A stretch of 64,000 nucleotides of DNA from Flavobacteriaceae bacterium. GTDB taxonomy: Bacteria; Bacteroidota; Bacteroidia; Flavobacteriales; Flavobacteriaceae. Below are positions 44,176-54,088 of the stretch, piece by piece; the first letter of the stretch is position 1; every line of letters starts with the position of its first letter. A model generated the notes under the pieces. It was not told the origin of the DNA. It was given only the letters and a program-made list of their open reading frames with translations, and ran no database searches. The stretch is taken from positions 124,001 to 188,000 of the forward strand of contig JAGYKX010000005.1 of the NCBI GenBank assembly GCA_018401115.1. Direction: 5' to 3'. Made by a program: the position numbers and the translations under genes.

Positions 44176-44901
44176 ATGAAGGCAATTGCCATGATACCGG
44201 CTCGTTATGCGGCCTCTAGATTTCCAGCCAAACTCTTACAGGATTTGGGTGGTAAATCAGTCATTCAAAGAACTTACGAAGCTACTTTAGCTAGCGGATT
44301 ATTTAGCGAAGTATACGTAGTCACAGACCACCAGACCATATTTGATTTAATACAAGAAATGGGTGGCACGCCTATAATGAGTCAGGGTGAATTTGAATGT
44401 GGGTCCGACAGAATTGCCGCGGCAGCAGCAGGACTATCAGCAGACGTTATTGTCAATGTTCAGGGCGACGAACCTTTTATAGATACAGAAAGTTTAAGGG
44501 ATTTATTGGCGGTTTTCACCGCCGATGCTCAAAAAAAAATATCCCTAGCCTCCCTCATGTACCCCATCTCCGAACAAGAGGAAATAGACAACCCAAACGC
44601 CGTAAAGGTTATTGTGAATTTAAAGGATCAAGCCTTGTACTTCTCAAGAGCTCCCATACCATATCCAAGAGAAAGCTCTGGAGTTCCATACTGTAGACAT
44701 AAAGGAGTGTATGCTTTTAGAAAAGAAGCTTTAGAGGCTTTTCCAAAAATGCTCATGGGACCTTTAGAAAAAGCAGAGAAAATAGAGGCGATTAGATATT
44801 TAGAACACGGACACACCATTCAAATGGTGCGAACCTCTCATAGGGGCATTGGAATAGACGTTCCAGAAGATTTAGAAAAAGCAAGAAGTGCATGGAAGTA
44901 G
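44176..44901 (+). CDS. kdsB: 3-deoxy-manno-octulosonate cytidylyltransferase
   Basis: KdsB activates KDO as CMP-KDO for lipopolysaccharide core assembly. The 241-residue protein has the nucleotidyltransferase start MIPARYAASRFPAKLL, the VNVQGDEPFID metal site, and the sugar-binding YFSRAPIPYPRE and HKGVYAFRKEAL. It overlaps the next gene by 10 bp, so the HAD phosphatase and acyltransferase are likely one transcript with it. KDO synthesis supports a Gram-negative envelope. Confidence 0.96.
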   Translation: MKAIAMIPARYAASRFPAKLLQDLGGKSVIQRTYEATLASGLFSEVYVVTDHQTIFDLIQEMGGTPIMSQGEFECGSDRIAAAAAGLSADVIVNVQGDEPFIDTESLRDLLAVFTADAQKKISLASLMYPISEQEEIDNPNAVKVIVNLKDQALYFSRAPIPYPRESSGVPYCRHKGVYAFRKEALEAFPKMLMGPLEKAEKIEAIRYLEHGHTIQMVRTSHRGIGIDVPEDLEKARSAWK

Positions 44902-45593
44902 ATTACAGCGAAATAAAAGTAATAGGGTTTGACGCAGACGACACCCTTTGGGTAAACGAAACTTATTTTAGAGATACAGAGGACAAATTTGCTCATATGC
45001 TCTCTAAATATGAAACACCTAATGCCGTAGATCAGGAACTCTTTAAAATGGAAATGAAAAACCTGCCAATTTACGGATATGGAATTAAAGGGTTTATGCT
45101 TTCTATGGTGGAATCTGCTATTGAACTCTCTGGTGGTCGTGTGACACCTGAAGAAATTAATCAAATAATACGCTGGGGAAAAGAAATGTTAGACCACCCC
45201 GTAGAATTATTAGCTGGAATTCCAGAGGCTTTAAAGGCCTTGAGTGGTTCCTATAGACTAATAGTCCTTACAAAAGGAGATCTATTAGACCAAGAAAGGA
45301 AAATTGAAAAATCAGGTTTAGGAGCATACTTTCATCATGTAGAGGTGCTGAGTGACAAGAAACCTTCTAATTATCTGGAGTTATTGACACATTTAGAGAT
45401 ACCCCCTGAAGAATTTTTGATGATAGGGAATTCCTTAAAATCAGATGTACTGCCCCTTATTGAAATTGGTGCTCAAGCGGTTCATGTGCCCTTTCATATC
45501 ACTTGGGCACACGAAGAGATAACTCCAGATCAAACTTCAGATTTTTTGACCTTGAATCATATCAATGAATTGTTGCCTTATTTAAATAAGTAA
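44892..45593 (+). CDS. HAD-superfamily hydrolase
   Basis: The 233-residue HAD phosphatase has the nucleophile motif GFDADDTLW with Asp14 and Asp16. Motif II is LTKGD, and motif III/IV ends in FLMIGNSLKSDVLPLIEIGA. A helical cap lies between, as in subfamily I. The gene overlaps kdsB by 10 bp, which raises the possibility of a role in envelope sugar metabolism, but it is not the compact KdsC type. The substrate is unknown. Confidence 0.88.
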   Translation: MEVDYSEIKVIGFDADDTLWVNETYFRDTEDKFAHMLSKYETPNAVDQELFKMEMKNLPIYGYGIKGFMLSMVESAIELSGGRVTPEEINQIIRWGKEMLDHPVELLAGIPEALKALSGSYRLIVLTKGDLLDQERKIEKSGLGAYFHHVEVLSDKKPSNYLELLTHLEIPPEEFLMIGNSLKSDVLPLIEIGAQAVHVPFHITWAHEEITPDQTSDFLTLNHINELLPYLNK

Positions 45594-45594
45594 A

Positions 45595-46146
45595 ATGCGT
45601 TTACTAGCTAAATATATTTTTTATAAATTCATGGGTTGGACCTTCAATGGGAATTTTCCATGTATTGAGAAATGTGTTTTTATTGTGGTGCCCCATACCT
45701 CTAATTGGGATTTTATAATGGGTTTGGTCGTTAGAAAAATAATGAATATTGAGATTAATTATATTGGGAAGAAGAGTTTGTTTAAGTGGCCATATGGTTG
45801 GTTTTTTAGATGGACAGGAGGGGCCCCAATAGACAGAACCAAAAATTCCGATACTGTATCTGCAGTCGCGCAGCTTTTCAAAGAAAGAGCGGTCTTTAGA
45901 TTGGCTCTTTCTCCAGAAGGGACTCGAAAAAGAGTAGACCAATGGAAAACAGGGTTCTACTACATTGCTAAAACGGCAGAAGTTCCGCTGGTATTAATCA
46001 CTTTTGATTATGGAAAAAAAGAAATCAAAATTTCTGAGCCCCATTGGCCAACAGATAATATGCAGGAAGATTTCAAAACCTATGAAGCCTTCTTTGAAGG
46101 TGCCTTAGGTAAGCACCCAGATCAGAGTTACTTTGCTAAATCATAG
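45595..46146 (+). CDS. 1-acyl-sn-glycerol-3-phosphate acyltransferase-like protein
   Basis: The 183-residue LPLAT-fold protein has catalytic His34 and Asp39 (PHTSNWD, correct HX4D spacing) and the acceptor motif LSPEGTRKR. It is shorter than typical PlsC and has few hydrophobic stretches. The acceptor is unknown. The kdsB context suggests lipid or LPS acylation. It starts 1 bp after the HAD gene. Confidence 0.85.
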   Translation: MRLLAKYIFYKFMGWTFNGNFPCIEKCVFIVVPHTSNWDFIMGLVVRKIMNIEINYIGKKSLFKWPYGWFFRWTGGAPIDRTKNSDTVSAVAQLFKERAVFRLALSPEGTRKRVDQWKTGFYYIAKTAEVPLVLITFDYGKKEIKISEPHWPTDNMQEDFKTYEAFFEGALGKHPDQSYFAKS

Positions 46147-46186
46147 CTCAGTTTCATGCTTTTTTTTATGATTAAATACTAGAAAA

Positions 46187-46900
46187 TTATTCCTGCATAG
46201 AGTGATATACGTTTTGAACGTCGTCGTCTTCTTCTATTTTTTCTAGAAGTTTCTCTACATCTGCAGCCTCTTCTTCTGTAAGTTGTTTGGTTACTTGAGG
46301 AATGCGCTCAAAACCTGAAGATAAAATCTCTAGTCCTCTAGATTCTAATTCTTTTTGAATGGCACCAAAACTTTCAAATGGCGCGTAGATTAAAATACCG
46401 TCTTCTTCATCTACAAAAACCTCTTCTGCACCAAAGTCTATCAGTTCTAATTCTAATTCCTCAGGATCAATTCCCTCTGCAGGAATCCTAAAATTACAAG
46501 TATGGTCAAACATAAACTCCACAGAACCCGAGGTGCCCATATTTCCATTACACTTATTAAAGTAACTTCTAATGTTTGCTACTGTTCTGGTATTGTTGTC
46601 TGTGGCCGTTTCTACTAATATGGCAATCCCGTGAGGGGCATAACCCTCAAACAAAACCTCTTTATAATCCCCTAAACTTTTATCAGAAGCTCTTTTTATG
46701 GCACGCTCTACGTTGTCCTTAGGCATATTTACAGACTTGGCATTCTGAATCACAGCCCTTAGTCTGGAATTGGAATCTGGATCTGGACCCCCTTCTTTAA
46801 CTGCCATTACAATGTCTTTACCAATTCTTGTAAAGGCCTTAGACATGGCAGACCAACGTTTCATTTTTCGTGCTTTTCTAAATTCAAAAGCTCTTCCCAT
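46187..46900 (-). CDS. yebC: YebC/PmpR family protein
   Basis: The 237-residue protein has the family start MGRAFEFRKARKMKRWSAMSK, then NMPKDNVERAIKRAS and YAPHGIAILVETATDNNTRT. YebC members are described as DNA-binding regulators, and some act in translation of proline-rich sequences. Which applies here is not visible. The three-domain length is normal. A TAAATTTG -7-like box lies at 46927-46934 on the minus strand. Confidence 0.94.
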   Translation of the reverse strand: MGRAFEFRKARKMKRWSAMSKAFTRIGKDIVMAVKEGGPDPDSNSRLRAVIQNAKSVNMPKDNVERAIKRASDKSLGDYKEVLFEGYAPHGIAILVETATDNNTRTVANIRSYFNKCNGNMGTSGSVEFMFDHTCNFRIPAEGIDPEELELELIDFGAEEVFVDEEDGILIYAPFESFGAIQKELESRGLEILSSGFERIPQVTKQLTEEEAADVEKLLEKIEEDDDVQNVYHSMQE

Positions 46901-46926
46901 AGTAGATGTATTTCTGTTTAAAGTGT

Positions 46927-46934
46927 CAAATTTA
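46927..46934 (-). promoter_or_regulatory. Candidate -7 box for yebC
   Basis: On the minus strand TAAATTTG fits TAnnTTTG, about 26 bp before the yebC ATG. It lies just outside the end of the adjacent pterin dehydratase gene. Confidence 0.35.
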
Positions 46935-46940
46935 ATATTT

Positions 46941-47231
46941 TTATCCTTTACTGATCATACATTCTTCAATGCTTATAGCTAGGTCAAAATCTTTTTGAGT
47001 AACGCCCTTAGCATCGTGGGTGATCAGTTTAATTAGCAGCCTGTTGTATCTATTGCTCCAGTCTGGATGGTGTCCATGAGACTCGCACTCAAAGGCAATT
47101 CTAGCCATAGCAGAGAAACACTCTTTAAAGTCATTAAATTGAAAAGTACTCACCAAGTAACCGTCTGCATAGGTCCAATGCGGTAATGTCTTTAATTTTT
47201 CTGTGATTTGTGCTTCTGTAAGTGCTTCCAT
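46941..47231 (-). CDS. 4a-hydroxytetrahydrobiopterin dehydratase
   Basis: The 96-residue pterin-4a-carbinolamine dehydratase has the catalytic signature ESHGHHPDWSNRYNRL followed by LITHDAKGVTQKD. It recycles the pterin cofactor of aromatic amino acid hydroxylases, though some members serve other pterin roles. The length is standard. No phenylalanine hydroxylase is in the window. Confidence 0.93.
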   Translation of the reverse strand: MEALTEAQITEKLKTLPHWTYADGYLVSTFQFNDFKECFSAMARIAFECESHGHHPDWSNRYNRLLIKLITHDAKGVTQKDFDLAISIEECMISKG

Positions 47232-47261
47232 AAATATTTGTTTTTGTAAATATAATCTAAT

Positions 47262-48077
47262 CTAATAATGCGCTTCTAAACAATCCTTATAACTATGGGT
47301 AATCTCCAAGGGTAAGGGGTGGTCTTTTGCCAATACGGCCAAGTATCTATTCTCATTGGTGGTATAGATTCTCTTATACACAGGATTACCTATACGTAAC
47401 TGATGTACTATTTCTTGAATAAATTCCTCGTGAGGTACAAGGTCAGAACTTCCTAAATGGTAAATTCCTGAGGCGTCTTGATTCAGTAGCAATAGGATTT
47501 GCTGGCAAATTTTTTCTCCAGAAGACACATTGATGATCAGGTTGGGAAAAACTTCTATAGGGACCTTGTCTAAAATGAGTTGTTTAATCTCCTTCACTCT
47601 GGGAGATTGAGGGCCAAATACCATGGGAGCTCTCAGGAGTAAAAGATTTTCTTTGAGAAGTTTTTGAAGGCTGTGCTCAATTTTAATCTGAAACTTGCCA
47701 TATATACTTTCAGAAAGTGTTTTGTCAAATTCGTAAGAAGGATATTTGCTATAGGCGTCAAATACATTTGCTGAGGAGAGAAACACCACCTTACAGCCAT
47801 AGTCGTTAGCGTATTGAGCCAAATGCTGATGCATGGTAATGAGCGCGTCAAAAGGGCCTCTAATGACAGAAATAACTACAGTGGGCGCTACACTGGCTAA
47901 CAGCTCATAGGCAGAGTCCTCTGCTACATTAAAGGAAGTGAATTTCTGATTTTTCCCATAGGCATTTTCTTGGGTGCAATAGGTACCCAAAGTGTTGTAA
48001 AATCTGTTGAATTCTTTAAAGAGAAGCCCTCCAATAAAACCACTGGCTCCAAAAATAAAAATCTTTTTTGCTTTCAA
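47262..48077 (-). CDS. NAD(P)-dependent sugar epimerase/reductase-like protein (RmlD type)
   Basis: This 271-residue short-chain extended dehydrogenase has a Rossmann start IFGASGFIGG, then conserved SSANVFDAYSKYPSYEFDK. The Tyr and Lys of the usual YxxxK occur as YGKFQIK. The pattern is close to dTDP-4-dehydrorhamnose reductase-like proteins. The YxxxK spacing here is YGKFQIK (Y to K five or so apart), not perfect. The substrate is not identified. It stands 20 bp from gcvT on the same strand. Confidence 0.82.
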   Translation of the reverse strand: MKAKKIFIFGASGFIGGLLFKEFNRFYNTLGTYCTQENAYGKNQKFTSFNVAEDSAYELLASVAPTVVISVIRGPFDALITMHQHLAQYANDYGCKVVFLSSANVFDAYSKYPSYEFDKTLSESIYGKFQIKIEHSLQKLLKENLLLLRAPMVFGPQSPRVKEIKQLILDKVPIEVFPNLIINVSSGEKICQQILLLLNQDASGIYHLGSSDLVPHEEFIQEIVHQLRIGNPVYKRIYTTNENRYLAVLAKDHPLPLEITHSYKDCLEAHY

Positions 48078-48096
48078 AAGCCTGTTATTATATGTA

Positions 48097-49182
48097 TTAA
48101 CCCTTGTAGAATGGGAGTTTCACCACAGAGGCTTTAAGGGCTTTTTTTCTTACCTGAATAAAAATCTCGCTGTCTAATTTACTGTAGTCTACAGACACAT
48201 ACCCTAGACCAATTCCAATTCCAAGAGAGGGAGACATAGTACCAGAAGTCACGATTCCTATCTCTTTTCCTTGCGCGTCTACAATGGGATAATCATGTCT
48301 AGGAATACCTCTTTCTTCTAGCGCAAAAGCCACTAGTTTTCTATGAACACCTGCTTCTTTCTGTACTGCCAATCCTGATGCGTTTACAAAATCTTTGGAA
48401 AATTTAGTGATCCAACCCAATCCAGCTTCTAGCGGAGAGGTTTGGTCATTAATATCATTTCCGTATAGGCAATAACCCATCTCTAATCTCAAGGTGTCCC
48501 TGGCCGCTAAACCAACAGGTTTAATGCCATATGAAGTGCCTGCTTCAAATACCTTATACCAAAGCTGTACAGCTTCTTCATTCTTACAATAAATCTCAAA
48601 GCCTCCTGATCCGGTATATCCAGTCGCAGAGATAATCACATGTTCAATACCCGCAAAAGGACCTACCTCAAAATGATAAAATGGAATGTCTGCCAATGAA
48701 ATATCGGTGAGCGACTGCATGGCTTCTACTGCTTTTGGACCCTGTATGGCTAAAAGGGAATAGTGGTCTGAAAGGTTTCTAAGCTGCGCTTTGTAAGTTT
48801 CATTATATGTATTAATATGGGCCCAGTCTTTGTCAATATTGGAGGCGTTTACCACCAATAAATATTTCTCAGGCGCGAGCATATATACAATAAGGTCGTC
48901 TACAATACCACCAGTTTCATTTGGAAAACAACTATACTGTGCTTTTCCTGGTTTTAAATGGGCCACTTCATTAGAGGTCACTTTTTGTAACAGATCAAAG
49001 GCTGTTGGGCCTTCTACTAAAAATTCTCCCATATGAGATACGTCAAATACACCCACGCCATTTCTCACGGTGTCGTGTTCTGCGTTAATACCCTGGTAAG
49101 AAACAGGCATATTATAACCAGCAAAAGGAACCATTTTGGCGCCAAGCGATTCGTGTACGGAAGTAAGGGCGGTATTTTTCAT
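48097..49182 (-). CDS. gcvT: Glycine cleavage system aminomethyltransferase (T protein)
   Basis: GcvT transfers the methylene group of glycine to tetrahydrofolate. The 361-residue protein has [31 protein letters not shown], then [12 protein letters not shown] and [21 protein letters not shown], all diagnostic. No gcvH or gcvP is adjacent, as is usual in Bacteroidota. The E3 subunit lpdA is at 18.8 kb. Confidence 0.96.
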   Translation of the reverse strand: MKNTALTSVHESLGAKMVPFAGYNMPVSYQGINAEHDTVRNGVGVFDVSHMGEFLVEGPTAFDLLQKVTSNEVAHLKPGKAQYSCFPNETGGIVDDLIVYMLAPEKYLLVVNASNIDKDWAHINTYNETYKAQLRNLSDHYSLLAIQGPKAVEAMQSLTDISLADIPFYHFEVGPFAGIEHVIISATGYTGSGGFEIYCKNEEAVQLWYKVFEAGTSYGIKPVGLAARDTLRLEMGYCLYGNDINDQTSPLEAGLGWITKFSKDFVNASGLAVQKEAGVHRKLVAFALEERGIPRHDYPIVDAQGKEIGIVTSGTMSPSLGIGIGLGYVSVDYSKLDSEIFIQVRKKALKASVVKLPFYKG

Positions 49183-49301
49183 GCAAATAATTTTTGTAAA
49201 AGTATTTATTTCTTGGAGAATACACCACTCCTTTCTGTAAACAATACCTTTTTTTTAGTTCACCATATTTTAGTACATTTAAACTTATTCAAAACCCAAT
49301 T

Positions 49302-50924
49302 ATGAAAGTATATTTTCTTCTTTGTACCTCTTTATTTACTTTTTTTGTTGCTGCCCAGCAACTTCCAACAGATTATTTAACGGCTGATTTTCACAAAGGC
49401 CGTAGAGATGCTTTCAGGGCAGAAATGCCGGCCAATTCAGTAGCGGTTTTATTTTCTAATCCTGTGAGAAATAGAGCCAATGATGTAGATTATATATACC
49501 ACCAAGATCCAGATTTTCATTACCTCACGGGTTATAACGAACCCCACGCGGTGCTGTTAATTTTCTCCTCGCCACAAACAACTCCAGACGGGAATACTTA
49601 CAATGAATTAATTTTCGTACAAGAACGTAATGCTAGGGCAGAACAATGGAATGGTAGAAGGTTAGGCGTGGAAGGAACCATAGCAAGCTTAGGTTTTGAA
49701 TCTGCTTATAATGGCAGTGAATTTGCGGCTTTAGATATGGATTTCAAGACGTTTGACAAAGTGTTGTTTTACAACTTTAACAATGATTATAGAGACACCA
49801 GAGATGGGGCAGATTTATTTGATTTGGTCAAATCTTTTAAAAATAAAATAGGATTTCCAGCCAACTACAATGCGTCGCTTCAGCAGGTATACACCCTCAT
49901 TCAATCTACGACTGAAAAAGACACCCAAAAAGTAGTATCTCAATTAAAACGCTATATGAACAGTGATGCTTCTTTGGCAGAAGATCTAGTAGTGAAAGAT
50001 TTTCTAAATGCAGCCATGCAAACCAAGGATCAGAAAATTATGGATCGCGCTAAAACGGCTGTAAACTTAGCTATAAATCAATACAATTTTGATTTGGAAG
50101 GCCTTGGCCAAATTATGAGTGGTTTAAGAGAAACCAAATTACCAGAAGAAATGGTGCTTTTAAGGAAAGCCATTGAGATATCGGCCATAGGCCAATTGGA
50201 AGTAATGAAGGCCATGCACCCAGGAATGTCTGAGACAGAGGTGCAGGGTGTGCATGAATATGTGTATAAAAAATACGGGGCAGAATACGAGGGGTATCCA
50301 TCAATTGTGGGCGGTGGAAACAACGGTTGTATTTTGCATTATATAGAAAATAACAAGCCTAAGCTGGGTGATGAATTGGTCTTAATGGATTTGGGTGCTG
50401 AATACCACGGATACACAGCAGACGTAACCCGAACCATTCCAGCCAACGGAGTATTTAGTCCAGAGCAAAAAGCGATTTATGAAATTGTGTACAATGCCCA
50501 AGAGGCAGGAATAGCAGCTAGTGTGGTAGGTGCGCCATTTTCTGCTCCAGGAGCTGCGGCTTCTAAAGTGGTGGCAGCCGGCCTTATTTCTCTAGGACTT
50601 ATAAAAGAGGCTTCTGAGGCTAGAAAATACTTCCCACACGGCACTTCTCATTATTTAGGCTTAGATGTTCACGACAAAGGAACTTACGGACCTTTTAAGG
50701 CCAATACAGTTATCACTGTGGAGCCTGGAATCTATATTCCTAAAGGTAGTGACTGCGATCCAAAGTGGTGGGGTATTGCCGTTAGAATAGAAGACGATAT
50801 TCTTATTTCAGACCAAGGACCTGTATTGTTATCTTATATGGCACCGCGTTCTGTAGCAGCTATTGAAGCGGCTATGAAGCTTCCAAGTCCCTTAGATTCT
50901 TTTAGTTTGCCAACCCTAGAGTAG
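49302..50924 (+). CDS. Exported M24 aminopeptidase P-like protein
   Basis: This 540-residue pita-bread metalloprotease removes N-terminal residues next to proline. A signal peptide is present (residues 1-18, VYFLLCTSLFTFFVAAQ). The N-terminal creatinase-like domain has LTGYNEPHAVL. The catalytic domain has metal ligands in LMDLGAEYHGYTADVTRT, PHGTSHYLGLDVHD, VEPGIYIP and VRIEDD. All five ligands appear. The MBL-fold gene starts 2 bp later, probably in one operon. Confidence 0.93.
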   Translation: MKVYFLLCTSLFTFFVAAQQLPTDYLTADFHKGRRDAFRAEMPANSVAVLFSNPVRNRANDVDYIYHQDPDFHYLTGYNEPHAVLLIFSSPQTTPDGNTYNELIFVQERNARAEQWNGRRLGVEGTIASLGFESAYNGSEFAALDMDFKTFDKVLFYNFNNDYRDTRDGADLFDLVKSFKNKIGFPANYNASLQQVYTLIQSTTEKDTQKVVSQLKRYMNSDASLAEDLVVKDFLNAAMQTKDQKIMDRAKTAVNLAINQYNFDLEGLGQIMSGLRETKLPEEMVLLRKAIEISAIGQLEVMKAMHPGMSETEVQGVHEYVYKKYGAEYEGYPSIVGGGNNGCILHYIENNKPKLGDELVLMDLGAEYHGYTADVTRTIPANGVFSPEQKAIYEIVYNAQEAGIAASVVGAPFSAPGAAASKVVAAGLISLGLIKEASEARKYFPHGTSHYLGLDVHDKGTYGPFKANTVITVEPGIYIPKGSDCDPKWWGIAVRIEDDILISDQGPVLLSYMAPRSVAAIEAAMKLPSPLDSFSLPTLE

Positions 50925-50926
50925 TC

Positions 50927-51814
50927 ATGTTAATTAGGAGCCTACTCGCAATTTGTTTTTGTTTTTTTACTGGGTCTATGAACGCTCAGAAACTGTATGT
51001 TTTGGGAACCCTTCAAGACGGCGGATCCCCACATATGGGTTGCGAGAAGTTGTGCTGTGCAGTTGAAAAAGTAAATGATTATGTCAGTAGTATAGGGGTA
51101 GTAGGAGCGCGTAAATCTTATATTTTTGACGCTACACCAGATGTTGTTTCACAAACCAATTATTTGAGAGAGGTCTCCGGCTACAATGAGGTGGCTGTTT
51201 TTCTTACTCATGCACATATGGGGCATTATACAGGGCTTATGCACCTGGGAAGAGAGGCTTATAATGCGTCAGAAACAATAGTTTATGCCATGCCTAAAAT
51301 GACTTCTTTTTTAAGTCAAAATGGTCCTTGGAGTCAATTGGTGTCATTGAAAAACATTCTGCTATTACCTATACAAAACAATCAAGCAGTGTATTTAGAT
51401 CAAAACTTAAAAGTCACTCCGTTGAAAGTACCGCACAGGGATGAATATTCGGAAACGGTGGGTTATTTGATTGATGGGAAGCATAAAACTGCTTTGTATA
51501 TTCCAGATATTGACAAATGGTCTAAATGGACTGTGGCCATTGAGCAACTTATAGAGCAAGTAGATTACGCTTTTTTAGACGGAACATTTTTTTCAGATGG
51601 AGAAGTACCCAGGCCCATGGCAGAAGTGCCACATCCATTTGTTTCTGAAACGGCTTTACTTTTAGATTCACTGTCTTTAAAAGAGCGTCAAAAAGTATAT
51701 TTTATTCACTTAAACCATAGTAATCCTGCTCGCAACGCTGAATTTCAAGGCCGTATTGATCTTGAAAAGCAAGGATTTCATTTTGCTGAATTTGGATTGA
51801 CTTTTGATTTGTAA
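50927..51814 (+). CDS. Exported MBL-fold (PqqB-like) metallohydrolase
   Basis: The 295-residue protein has a signal peptide (residues 1-~20) and GTLQDGGSPHMGCEKLCC, as in PqqB-like proteins. The metal motif reads THAHMGHYTGL: His-x-His-x-x-His is kept but the usual Asp before the last His is Gly. Other ligands are in VPHRDEYSETVGYLI and IHLNHSNPA. It may act on a small lactone or ester, but this is not known. It is coupled to the aminopeptidase gene and convergent with thrC. Confidence 0.86.
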   Translation: MLIRSLLAICFCFFTGSMNAQKLYVLGTLQDGGSPHMGCEKLCCAVEKVNDYVSSIGVVGARKSYIFDATPDVVSQTNYLREVSGYNEVAVFLTHAHMGHYTGLMHLGREAYNASETIVYAMPKMTSFLSQNGPWSQLVSLKNILLLPIQNNQAVYLDQNLKVTPLKVPHRDEYSETVGYLIDGKHKTALYIPDIDKWSKWTVAIEQLIEQVDYAFLDGTFFSDGEVPRPMAEVPHPFVSETALLLDSLSLKERQKVYFIHLNHSNPARNAEFQGRIDLEKQGFHFAEFGLTFDL

Positions 51815-51821
51815 AAAAAAA

Positions 51822-53129
51822 CTATTCTTGCATTAAGAAGCGCTTGAGTCCCTGATAATCAGAAATTTTAGTGGCATGTTTTTGTTTGGACAATACCTCC
51901 ACAATTTTGTGAGGTATAGTCAGTGTCTTACCCAGCGTTTTTTCTACCACTTCTAAAAACTTAACGGGATGTGCTGTCTCTAAAAATACGCCATAGGTAT
52001 TCGGATGGTCTTTCTGATATTCTAAAAGTCCTAAATAACCTACAGCTCCGTGTGGGTCTGCAGTGTAATGGTGCTCTTTTTCAATAAAACGCATGGCCTC
52101 TTGAGTTTGTGGGTCTGTAAAACTATAGGCACTGAATCCTTTTTTAAGAATTCCGTGTTCATTTTTATGCATCTGTAAGATTCTGACAAAGTTACTAGGA
52201 TCTCCTACATCCATGGCATTAGAAATGGTGGCAACAGATTTTTCAGCTTGGTACGTCCCGTTTTTCATGAAATTGGGTACCACCTTATTGGCATTGGTGG
52301 CTGCTATAAAATGAGATACGGGAAGTCCCATTTCTCTGGCGACCATACCGGCACATATATTGCCAAAATTACCTGAGGGTACAGAGAAAACGAGTTCTTT
52401 TCCGCTTTTGTCTAGAGAGGGTTTAAGGGTTTTATAGGCTAAGAAGTAGTACAGCATTTGTGGCAACCATCTCGCTATGTTTATGGAATTGGCAGAGGTG
52501 AGTTGTTTGTAGTCTGTAATCTCAGGGTCTAAAAAAGCTGTTTTGACCATTTTTTGACAATCGTCAAAGCTACCATCTACCTCTAATGCTCTAATATTTT
52601 GTCCCAAAGTTGTGAGTTGTTTTTCCTGTATAGGACTCACTTTTCCGCTGGGATACAAGATTACAACTTCCACCCCTTTAACGCCAAGAAATCCATTGGC
52701 TACTGCACCTCCAGTATCTCCAGAAGTGGCTACCAATACCGTCACAGGGGCTTGATTTTTTTCGGAAAATAAACCGAGGCATTGCGCCATAAATCTTGCT
52801 CCTACATCTTTAAAAGCTAGGGTAGGACCGTGATATAATTCAAGAGACCCTACACTATCCGAAAGGGGTACCACCGGGAAATTAAAATCTAAGACCGTTT
52901 CTAGTACCTTTTTTAAGTCACTTTTACTCAAAATATCTTGGGTAAAAGGTCGCATGACTTCCATTCCTACTGCTACAGGAGATAGTTGTTCTATTTCTTG
53001 AAAGAATTTTGAATCTAGACTAGGAATGTGGTCTGGATAATACAAACCTTTGTCTGGTGCAATCCCTTTAATGACAGCTTCTTTAAAGCTTGCTTTTAAA
53101 CTGGGGGTGTCTATTGAAAAATATTCCAT
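51822..53129 (-). CDS. thrC: Threonine synthase
   Basis: ThrC makes threonine from O-phosphohomoserine with PLP. The 435-residue protein has the PLP lysine Lys107 in GPTLAFKDVG, the phosphate loop VATSGDTGGAVANGF, and SANSINIARWLPQM. It is the last gene of thrABC, 6 bp after thrB. Its start MEYFSIDTPSLKASFKEAV is canonical for the long threonine synthase type. Confidence 0.97.
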   Translation of the reverse strand: MEYFSIDTPSLKASFKEAVIKGIAPDKGLYYPDHIPSLDSKFFQEIEQLSPVAVGMEVMRPFTQDILSKSDLKKVLETVLDFNFPVVPLSDSVGSLELYHGPTLAFKDVGARFMAQCLGLFSEKNQAPVTVLVATSGDTGGAVANGFLGVKGVEVVILYPSGKVSPIQEKQLTTLGQNIRALEVDGSFDDCQKMVKTAFLDPEITDYKQLTSANSINIARWLPQMLYYFLAYKTLKPSLDKSGKELVFSVPSGNFGNICAGMVAREMGLPVSHFIAATNANKVVPNFMKNGTYQAEKSVATISNAMDVGDPSNFVRILQMHKNEHGILKKGFSAYSFTDPQTQEAMRFIEKEHHYTADPHGAVGYLGLLEYQKDHPNTYGVFLETAHPVKFLEVVEKTLGKTLTIPHKIVEVLSKQKHATKISDYQGLKRFLMQE

Positions 53130-53135
53130 GTTATG

Positions 53136-54056
53136 TTAAGCGGGGTATACCCCTTTTTCATTGATGTTAGAAATGTGTATGTCAAATGAAATCCCAAAGG
53201 GCTCATAGACATTCCTAATAGCGTCTGCTACTTTTAAGGCGTTATCTTTGCCTTTTGAAAGGGCAAATACTGAAGGACCAGATCCTGAAATCCCACCTCC
53301 CAAAGCACCGGCATCTAGCGCTGCTTCTTTTATTTCGGTAAATCCAGGGATGAGTATGCTCCTTATTGGTTCAATGACTACATCTTGTAGCGAACGGCCA
53401 ATCAATTCGTAATCTTCTCTGTACAATCCAGCAACCAAACCACCTAAGTTTCCCCATTGGGTAATAGCGTCTTTAAGAGATAGGTTAGATTTTAATATCC
53501 TTCTAGAATCTGCTGTTTTAATCTCTATTTGAGGGTGTATGACAGTGGCGTATAACTCACTGGGACTTGGGAGTAAAATAACATCTAGGGGATCTGTGCT
53601 TCTAACCAAGGTAAATCCGCCTAACAGGGCTGGAGCCACATTATCTGCATGAGCCACTCCTGACGCCAGACGTTCCCCCTCCATAGCAAATGGAATGAGT
53701 TCTTTTGTTGTAAAAGGATTCCCCAATAGATGGTTTATGGCCCAAACTGCACCAGCACTGCTTGCAGCACTGCTGCCTATACCACTACCTGCTTTTATGC
53801 GTTTGTCTATTTTAATGTCAAAGCCAGCGTCACTTTCTAATGCTTCTAGGAGCGCTACACCCGCTACACCCGCTACATTCTGGGTAGTCTCCAGTGGAAG
53901 GTTTTGCCCTAAAATTTCGCTAATAGTAATGCCTTTTGTAGCAGTTTGCGTCACGGTCATATAGTCTCCCACTCCTGCAAGAGAAAGACCAAGGACGTCA
54001 AAGCCGCAAGATACATTGGCAATAGTTCCAGGACAAAATACACGTATAGACTTCAT
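53136..54056 (-). CDS. thrB: Homoserine kinase
   Basis: ThrB phosphorylates homoserine. The 306-residue GHMP kinase has the ATP motif AGSGIGSSAASSAGAVWA around residues 88-105, the N-terminal GTIANVSCGFDVLGLSL, and GALGGGISGSGPSVFAL in the C-terminal part. It lies 32 bp after thrA and 6 bp before thrC in one operon. Confidence 0.97.
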   Translation of the reverse strand: MKSIRVFCPGTIANVSCGFDVLGLSLAGVGDYMTVTQTATKGITISEILGQNLPLETTQNVAGVAGVALLEALESDAGFDIKIDKRIKAGSGIGSSAASSAGAVWAINHLLGNPFTTKELIPFAMEGERLASGVAHADNVAPALLGGFTLVRSTDPLDVILLPSPSELYATVIHPQIEIKTADSRRILKSNLSLKDAITQWGNLGGLVAGLYREDYELIGRSLQDVVIEPIRSILIPGFTEIKEAALDAGALGGGISGSGPSVFALSKGKDNALKVADAIRNVYEPFGISFDIHISNINEKGVYPA

Positions 54057-54088
54057 GAGATTTGGCTTTATGATCTTAAAGGTAGTTT

